A stretch of 64,000 bases of DNA from positions 186,001 through 250,000 of the forward strand of contig NZ_AP022607.1 of assembly GCF_010728725.1 (NCBI RefSeq), read 5' to 3'. Under the pieces are notes generated by a model. It was not told the origin of the DNA. It saw only the letters and a program-made list of their open reading frames with translations, and ran no database searches. This DNA is from Mycobacterium branderi. GTDB taxonomy: Bacteria > Actinomycetota > Actinomycetes > Mycobacteriales > Mycobacteriaceae. Below, piece by piece: positions 59,635-64,000 of this stretch. Numbering within the stretch: the stretch's first letter is position 1; each line of letters begins with the position of its first letter. The position numbers and the translations under genes were made by a program.

Positions 59635-60320
59635 TGAGACCACACCGAGGCCCGCGAGCCGTCACGATCGGTCGGCGTATCGTCGCGCTGGCGGTGATCG
59701 GGGTGTTCACCGTATTGATGGGTGGCTGCGCCATGTTCGACAAAATCGGAAACATGCACCGGGAATTGGACAACCCGCATCAATCGCAGACTCTGCACGG
59801 CGAGCAGGAGATCCAGCTCATCGACAGCATGCGCGCCAAGGGGTCCTATGAGGCCGCGCGCGAGCGCCTCACCGACACTGCCCGGGTGATCGGCGAGCGG
59901 GTCAGCGACGCCGTGCCGGGCCAAACCTGGACATTCGACGATGATCCCTACGCGCAGGAGGCCTACCGGGATGGGTCGCTGTGCGAGAAGCTCGACGCCG
60001 ATGTCGCGCGGCGACCGGAGGCCAAACGGGTGGGATTCGGGGCCACCTTCTCGGCGGAGGGTTTCCGCACCGCGGCGGCCATTGTGCGCGAAGAGGCCGC
60101 CAAATACGGTGCGACCGACGAGTCTTCGCTGTTCGACGAGCCGGCTAAACGCGAATACCGGGTGCAGGGCAAGGGCTATGAGTTCCGGTTCATGCAGATG
60201 AAATTCGCGGCGCTGTTCATCACCGGCGACTGTTTTTTGCTGCAGAAGGTGATTGATTCGCCACCCGGGCAACTGCCGCCCGGCTCGACCACCGCGCCGC
60301 CGATACCGCCGGGCCGCTGA
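59634..60320 (+). CDS. Lipoprotein of the LppA/LppV-like family
   Basis: A 228-residue lipoprotein with acylated Cys32 (LMGGC). The domain shows LIDSMRAKGSYEAARERLTD, ISERV-like helices and strands such as KRVGFGATFSAEGFRTAA and EYRVQGKGYEFRFMQMKFAA, with an internal cysteine pair (LCEKLD and GDCFLLQ). The layout resembles mycobacterial LppA/LppV lipoproteins. It is translationally coupled to the DUF1023 hydrolase, so the two likely act together at the envelope. A strong hairpin follows. Confidence 0.75.
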   Translation: MRPHRGPRAVTIGRRIVALAVIGVFTVLMGGCAMFDKIGNMHRELDNPHQSQTLHGEQEIQLIDSMRAKGSYEAARERLTDTARVIGERVSDAVPGQTWTFDDDPYAQEAYRDGSLCEKLDADVARRPEAKRVGFGATFSAEGFRTAAAIVREEAAKYGATDESSLFDEPAKREYRVQGKGYEFRFMQMKFAALFITGDCFLLQKVIDSPPGQLPPGSTTAPPIPPGR

Positions 60321-60335
60321 GCCGCACGCCTGCCG

Positions 60336-60357
60336 CCGGCCCCGACCACGGGGCCGG
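60336..60357. terminator. Strong GC hairpin after the lipoprotein gene
   Basis: CCGGCCCCG (60336-60344) and CGGGGCCGG (60349-60357) form a perfect 9-bp stem with a 4-nt loop, 16 bases after the stop. No T-run follows on the plus strand (it is A-rich), so it would be a mycobacterial-type terminator without U-tract or an mRNA-stabilising hairpin. Confidence 0.5.
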
Positions 60358-60438
60358 GAAAAATTGCGCATTAGCCCCCAGTGGCGACGCGGTAGGCTGA
60401 TTCCGCCCGCAAACATGATCGACCGGGGAGGTTCCGCG

Positions 60439-60753
60439 ATGGTAGAAGTCGATCCCGAACTGCTGCACTCCGGCGCCAAGATGACGCACGGGGCCGCCAA
60501 ACATGTCGCGTCGGGGGCCGACCAGCTGGCCGGCACATCGGTTCCGTCCGGCATCTTCGGCGATTTCCCCGCCGCGGAAAATTTTCACGCACGGCTCACC
60601 GTGCACCACCAGGAGCACGTCGCGCTGATGCGCCAGCACCATGCGGTTCTGGCTAACGTCGGCGACAAGGCGCACGCGGCCGCCACCGGCTTCGTGCGCA
60701 CCGACGACGAAAACGCGGCGTCGATCAGATCCGTCGGCCGCGACGCGGTGTAG
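60439..60753 (+). CDS. DUF2563-like WXG100-type small protein
   Basis: A 104-residue helical protein from the ATG at 60439. It reads VEVDPELLHSGAKMTHGAAK, then FGDFPAAENFHARLTVHHQEHVALM and TGFVRTDDENAASIRSVGRDAV. This is the length and two-helix layout of WXG100-like ESX-linked proteins (DUF2563 family), with F-G-D in place of Trp-x-Gly. The closing DDENAAS motif also appears in the EsxD-like protein. It precedes the large glycine-zipper protein by 3 bp. Confidence 0.72.
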   Translation: MVEVDPELLHSGAKMTHGAAKHVASGADQLAGTSVPSGIFGDFPAAENFHARLTVHHQEHVALMRQHHAVLANVGDKAHAAATGFVRTDDENAASIRSVGRDAV

Positions 60754-60756
60754 GCG

Positions 60757-62295
60757 GTGTCGAAGGCAGAAGGCCCCCCGTCGCTGCGATACCTCAGTGT
60801 CGGGGAACTTGTCGCCGGCGCGGGCGGTGACCCGTGGCAGGTCAACGCGAGTTTGCAGAGCGGCGACCCCGGCCAGATCGCCAGTCTGGCGGAGGCTTTC
60901 TACCTGGCCGGGGTGTGCACCGAGCAAACCGATGACCAATTCACCTCGGCGAAGCTGCGCTTCCAGCATGCCTGGAATCACGAGCAGCCGGAGCACCCGA
61001 TCAACGATTCCCGCGAAGTGCAGCGCGCCACCGACCAGATGCACCTACAGAAGACTCAGCTCTCCGCCGTCGGTGCCGACATGGAACAGATCGCGGCGTC
61101 GCTGGCCGAGGCGCAAGCCGTCGCCGCACCGGTGATCACCGGGTTGAACACCGCGCTGACCTCCATCGACAACCAGATCGGGGTGGCCATCGCCAACCAC
61201 GCCAACCAGGCCAACATCGATTCGCTGCGCAACTCGGCCGTTGCGACCACCCGCCAGGCCTTGGGCGAGCTGCAGTCCATCCGCGAGGGCTACGAGAGCA
61301 CGCTCACCGACGCGATGACGCGGATGCGGGGTCTGGACGGTTATGACCCGATGATTCTTCAGGGCTACGACGCCGACGGCAAACCCACCGTCGGTGACCA
61401 GACGCTGCAGGCCGCCGACCGGTACAACTCGACTCGGCGTGCCGCCGACGAGGCCCTGGTCAACAGCGGCGGCCCGATGACCCCCGAAAAGCAGCAGGCG
61501 CTGGCGCGGCTGCGCGACTTGGCCACGGTCAACGACCCGAAGGCCAGTCCGCAGGCGCGATTTCTGGCCGGTGAGCGCCTCGACGACTTCAACAAAGCCG
61601 GGCTCAACGGTCCCTGGTCGGCGGCGCAGCGCGATCCGGTGCTGGGTACCGATCCGGCTAGCCGCGCCCGTACCCGGCTGGAATTGCAGAGCAAACTCGA
61701 GCAGGGCCTGCTGGGTGGGGGCCCGATGACGCCGGATCAGGCGACGGCGATGCTGGACCAATCCGAGGAGCAGGCCCGTGTCATGGTCACGCAGAAGGCT
61801 ATCGGTGCCCTGGAAAGGCAGGGTATGTCACCCCAGGGCGCGATCGCCGCAGTCGACGGTCTCTCACGCGGCATCAGCTGGGAGGACCTGACCAAGATGG
61901 GCCAAAAGGGCATCGGCCCCGTCGGGGCCGGCCTCGAAGGCGCGGCCAAGTCCTTGCCCACCGGTGCGCACGACTGGGTGCGGTTCAGCGAAGGTGACGT
62001 CCGGGCGCTGGAGACCATCGGCAAGCGGGTCAGCCGTGCCGGCGACGCACTCGAGGTGTGGACGGCGCTGCAGGAATGGAGCAACGGCGCGCCGGCCGGA
62101 AAAACCTTCGGTGGCGCCGGCGGTTCCATCGCGGGCGGCTTGGGCGGCGGCTGGGTCGGCGGTGCGGCACTTGGGTCATTCGCCGGGCCCGAAGGCGCGC
62201 TTCTCGGCGGCATCCTGTTTGCGGCAGCCGGCAGTGCCGGCGGAAAATGGGTTGGCGAGCACGTCGGCGAGCTGATCGATGAGCTGGCGCATTAA
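60757..62295 (+). CDS. Large ESX-linked effector-like protein with glycine-zipper C-terminus
   Basis: A 512-residue protein from GTG 60757. The N-terminal 130 residues read SLRYLSVGELVAGAGGDPWQ, FYLAGVCTEQTDDQF and a helical bundle. The centre is rich in helices with MTPEKQQALARLRDL repeats and DPKASPQARF. The last 60 residues are a glycine zipper (GGSIAGGLGGGWVGGAALGS, GGILFAAAGSAGG) as in membrane-inserting or toxin-delivery proteins. Similar M. tuberculosis proteins (Rv0026/Rv2082-type) are annotated as putative hydrolases without proof. It follows the DUF2563 gene by 3 bp, as a likely effector/chaperone pair. Confidence 0.7.
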   Translation: MSKAEGPPSLRYLSVGELVAGAGGDPWQVNASLQSGDPGQIASLAEAFYLAGVCTEQTDDQFTSAKLRFQHAWNHEQPEHPINDSREVQRATDQMHLQKTQLSAVGADMEQIAASLAEAQAVAAPVITGLNTALTSIDNQIGVAIANHANQANIDSLRNSAVATTRQALGELQSIREGYESTLTDAMTRMRGLDGYDPMILQGYDADGKPTVGDQTLQAADRYNSTRRAADEALVNSGGPMTPEKQQALARLRDLATVNDPKASPQARFLAGERLDDFNKAGLNGPWSAAQRDPVLGTDPASRARTRLELQSKLEQGLLGGGPMTPDQATAMLDQSEEQARVMVTQKAIGALERQGMSPQGAIAAVDGLSRGISWEDLTKMGQKGIGPVGAGLEGAAKSLPTGAHDWVRFSEGDVRALETIGKRVSRAGDALEVWTALQEWSNGAPAGKTFGGAGGSIAGGLGGGWVGGAALGSFAGPEGALLGGILFAAAGSAGGKWVGEHVGELIDELAH

Positions 62296-62340
62296 CTCCA
62301 CGCACAACCAGCCGGCGGCCAGGTTCGGGAGAATGAGGAC

Positions 62341-63135
62341 GTGCTACCACCGATCGATCTGGTGATCATGCAAGCCGCCGGCTCGGCTCAGGCTCACCCC
62401 AAGCCTTCGTGGACTGAACCGCTGCTGATCGCCGGCATGGCGGTGATCGGTGTGGGGTTCGTCGCGACCGATCGTGTCGAGGACCGGCGGGCGCAGCGCC
62501 GCATCTACTGGGCGGCGTGGACGCTGGCCGGCGTGTTGTTCGCGGTGGCGCTGGCCTTTCGCGGCTGGGCTGTCATGGTCGCGGCGTTCGCCCTGGCAGT
62601 GTTCGCCGCCCTCGTGTATGCCTATTTCCTCACCGGATACCTCAAAATCGGCCGGCGCATTGTCGCGTTTTCCAACCGCAACACCCGCCCCGACCCGCCG
62701 CGCGATGGCAGTACTGCCCAGCCACCGCGGATCCGCGATCGCGACGCGTACCCCGGCGATATTCCGGCATCGAGGGTGTGGTGGGTGATTGCCCTGCTGA
62801 TGGCCGGCCTGGCCGTGGGGGTTGTGCTTGGCGGTTGGACAGCCTGGCAGCCGTTCGCGTTTGCCGCTTTCCTGGTCGTACTGGGGGCGATCTGCGGTAT
62901 CGACGACGCGACTCGCCGGCTGCCGGTGGTGCGGGGCCAGTACGTGCAGGGGTTCATCGCGATGGTGTGCTCGATCCCGGCGTTCGGGCTGCCTGCGCTC
63001 GCCTACGGACTGGGGTATCTGATCGGCCGGCGCCGCCCGATGGGCCGCGGACGCCACGACGCGGCGGCCCGCCACTACTGCGACCTCGATGGGCGCCGCC
63101 GCGATAGTGAAGCAACCAACCGTGACGACCGCTAA
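62341..63135 (+). CDS. Six-helix membrane protein
   Basis: A 264-residue protein from GTG 62341. Hydrophobic segments are at about 22-40, 58-75, 78-98, 145-165, 168-185 and 205-225 (GVGFVATD, AWTLAGVLFAVALAF, FALAVFAALVYAYFL, WWVIALLMAGLAVGVVLGG among them). A polar loop of about 35 residues follows the third helix. The C-terminus is basic. No family recognised. Its position after the effector-like gene suggests an immunity or transport role, which is inference. Confidence 0.7.
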   Translation: MLPPIDLVIMQAAGSAQAHPKPSWTEPLLIAGMAVIGVGFVATDRVEDRRAQRRIYWAAWTLAGVLFAVALAFRGWAVMVAAFALAVFAALVYAYFLTGYLKIGRRIVAFSNRNTRPDPPRDGSTAQPPRIRDRDAYPGDIPASRVWWVIALLMAGLAVGVVLGGWTAWQPFAFAAFLVVLGAICGIDDATRRLPVVRGQYVQGFIAMVCSIPAFGLPALAYGLGYLIGRRRPMGRGRHDAAARHYCDLDGRRRDSEATNRDDR

Positions 63136-63874
63136 CCGCCACCGCCGCAAGGTATTTGGGCGGGCGGCGGCAACCGCGTCGGCTGCCGTTCTGATCGGGG
63201 GCTGCGCGGCCAGCGTTCCGGGAACGCCCCGGGCCGGCCAGACGGCGTCGCCGACCAGCTCGGCCACCAGTGCGCCGCCACACTCCTCGCTGAACGCGAT
63301 TCTTCCGGATGCCGATGAGCTCAAGCGCCTGCTCGGGTATCGCCCGCCCGACTACGCACCGCCGCCGGTCGGCGGCGTCGAGCAACTGGGCTTGCAGGAT
63401 CAGTTGGGCGAGTGGACCGAGCGGCAATGCCTGGGCGTCGTGTTGCCGGCGCTGAAATCGGTGTACACCGGCGCGCCGGTGCGCGGCGTCGTCGGTGTAT
63501 GGCAGGGCGACATGCAGTACGGGGCGGTGCAGCTTGCCTCAAGCGCCGACGCGCAAGCCTTGTTCGGCAGATTCGCCGACCAATGGCAGCAGTGCCGCGG
63601 CAAAACCGTGGAGCACCACGTAGGCGGCGACACCATCACCGACGAGATCACGGACGTGGACGCCACCGACACCTTGCTGACTGCCGACGTCACCACCACC
63701 TCGCCGCCGAACCCGCCGGTGCCGGAGCAGCGGGCCCTGGCACTGGCCGGCAGCTGCGTCATCGACGTCGGTGTGACGGGTGATCAAAGGGCAGGCAATT
63801 ACCTGGCCGGAGAGAAACTGGGTGTGAGCATTGCCAAATTGATGCAGTCCAAAGCGCCCAACGCGAAATGCTAA
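63122..63874 (+). CDS. PknH_C-type sensor lipoprotein
   Basis: A 250-residue lipoprotein from GTG 63122, overlapping the previous stop; an in-frame ATG at 63089 would lengthen the overlap. Acylated Cys28 is in LIGGCAAS. The domain matches the PknH-like extracellular fold: LPDADELKRLLGY, ERQCLGVVLPALKSVYTGAPVRGV, QQCRGKTVEHHV and a C-terminal GSCVIDVGV pair of cysteines. In M. tuberculosis such domains occur both on PknH and on lipoproteins (LppH, LprH-like). It ends the cluster. Confidence 0.82.
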   Translation: MTTANRHRRKVFGRAAATASAAVLIGGCAASVPGTPRAGQTASPTSSATSAPPHSSLNAILPDADELKRLLGYRPPDYAPPPVGGVEQLGLQDQLGEWTERQCLGVVLPALKSVYTGAPVRGVVGVWQGDMQYGAVQLASSADAQALFGRFADQWQQCRGKTVEHHVGGDTITDEITDVDATDTLLTADVTTTSPPNPPVPEQRALALAGSCVIDVGVTGDQRAGNYLAGEKLGVSIAKLMQSKAPNAKC

Positions 63875-63889
63875 GCACAGCCACGATTT

Positions 63890-64000
63890 TCGGGACCGAC
63901 CAAGGGACGCCGTCCAGGTAGTCGTCTCCAACGCCACACATGCCAAGCTCGAGGAGCTCGCCCGCCGCTGCAAGGTGAGCTTGTCCACGCTGCTGCGCCC
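63890..64000 (+). CDS. Partial gene, ribbon-helix-helix-like start (cut by window edge)
   Basis: The last 110 bases read VQVVVSNATHAKLEELARRC then KVSLSTLLRP. The beginning is a strand followed by a helix like a small DNA-binding antitoxin. No clear start codon is visible, and the frame runs off the window. It could be a VapB/RHH antitoxin or a relic. Confidence 0.35.

Overview
The window is high-GC actinobacterial DNA, and its gene content points to Mycobacterium, most likely a slow grower. The markers are a mycolic-acid S-adenosylmethionine methyltransferase of the CmaA/MmaA type, a complete type VII (ESX) secretion locus with PE, PPE, Esx and EspG genes, an EspK-like protein, LpqH- and PknH_C-type lipoproteins and a PknF/PknH-like kinase. 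No species is claimed.

0-12.95 kb is a catabolic and regulatory region. It opens with the tail of a GMC oxidoreductase, then a VapBC toxin-antitoxin pair and a TetR gene leading a small membrane-protein operon that includes a 34-residue protein. A Rieske oxygenase / acyl-CoA synthetase / SnoaL operon follows, then a luciferase-like monooxygenase / amidohydrolase / SDR operon and a SnoaL / SDR operon. Two palindromic operator families tie these together. One (GATAGT-N3-like) occurs before a small dimeric-barrel gene and twice before the Rieske operon. The other (ACCTTAC-N3-GTAAGGT) occurs before both later operons and, in weaker form, before the TetR gene at 12.3 kb, which is the likely repressor.

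13-29 kb is mixed accessory and housekeeping DNA: a membrane-anchored beta-propeller protein divergent from a Ser/Thr kinase, a TetR, the mycolate methyltransferase, a STAS protein lacking the phospho-acceptor serine, an orphan VirD4/TraG-like coupling ATPase, several lipoproteins and secreted four-cysteine proteins, an SPFH protein, a damaged GNAT gene and an IS21 (istB) remnant.

29-45 kb is an ESX-2-like secretion locus, all on the minus strand. In transcription order it reads eccC, PE, PPE, esxD-like, esxC-like, [hairpin], espG, eccB, EspI/MinD-like ATPase, eccD, mycP, eccE. Compared with the M. tuberculosis ESX-2 order as I recall it, eccB lies inside the cluster rather than before eccC, and no eccA is present.

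45-51 kb is a scarred zone. Two fragments of one S9 (prolyl-oligopeptidase) gene flank an inserted HicAB module and a broken IS200/IS605 transposase. Beyond it lie a second STAS protein, a lipoprotein, a frameshifted relic, a detached nuclease-toxin C-terminus with an Imm52-like immunity gene, and a tRNA T-arm remnant.

51-64 kb holds ESX-associated genes. These are an EspK-like protein with a small partner and a membrane protein, a PAS protein, and a compact cluster (DUF1023 hydrolase, lipoprotein, DUF2563 protein, large glycine-zipper protein, six-helix membrane protein, PknH_C-type lipoprotein). The small EspK partner and the DUF1023 hydrolase share an N-terminal helical domain, suggesting they are related ESX substrates.
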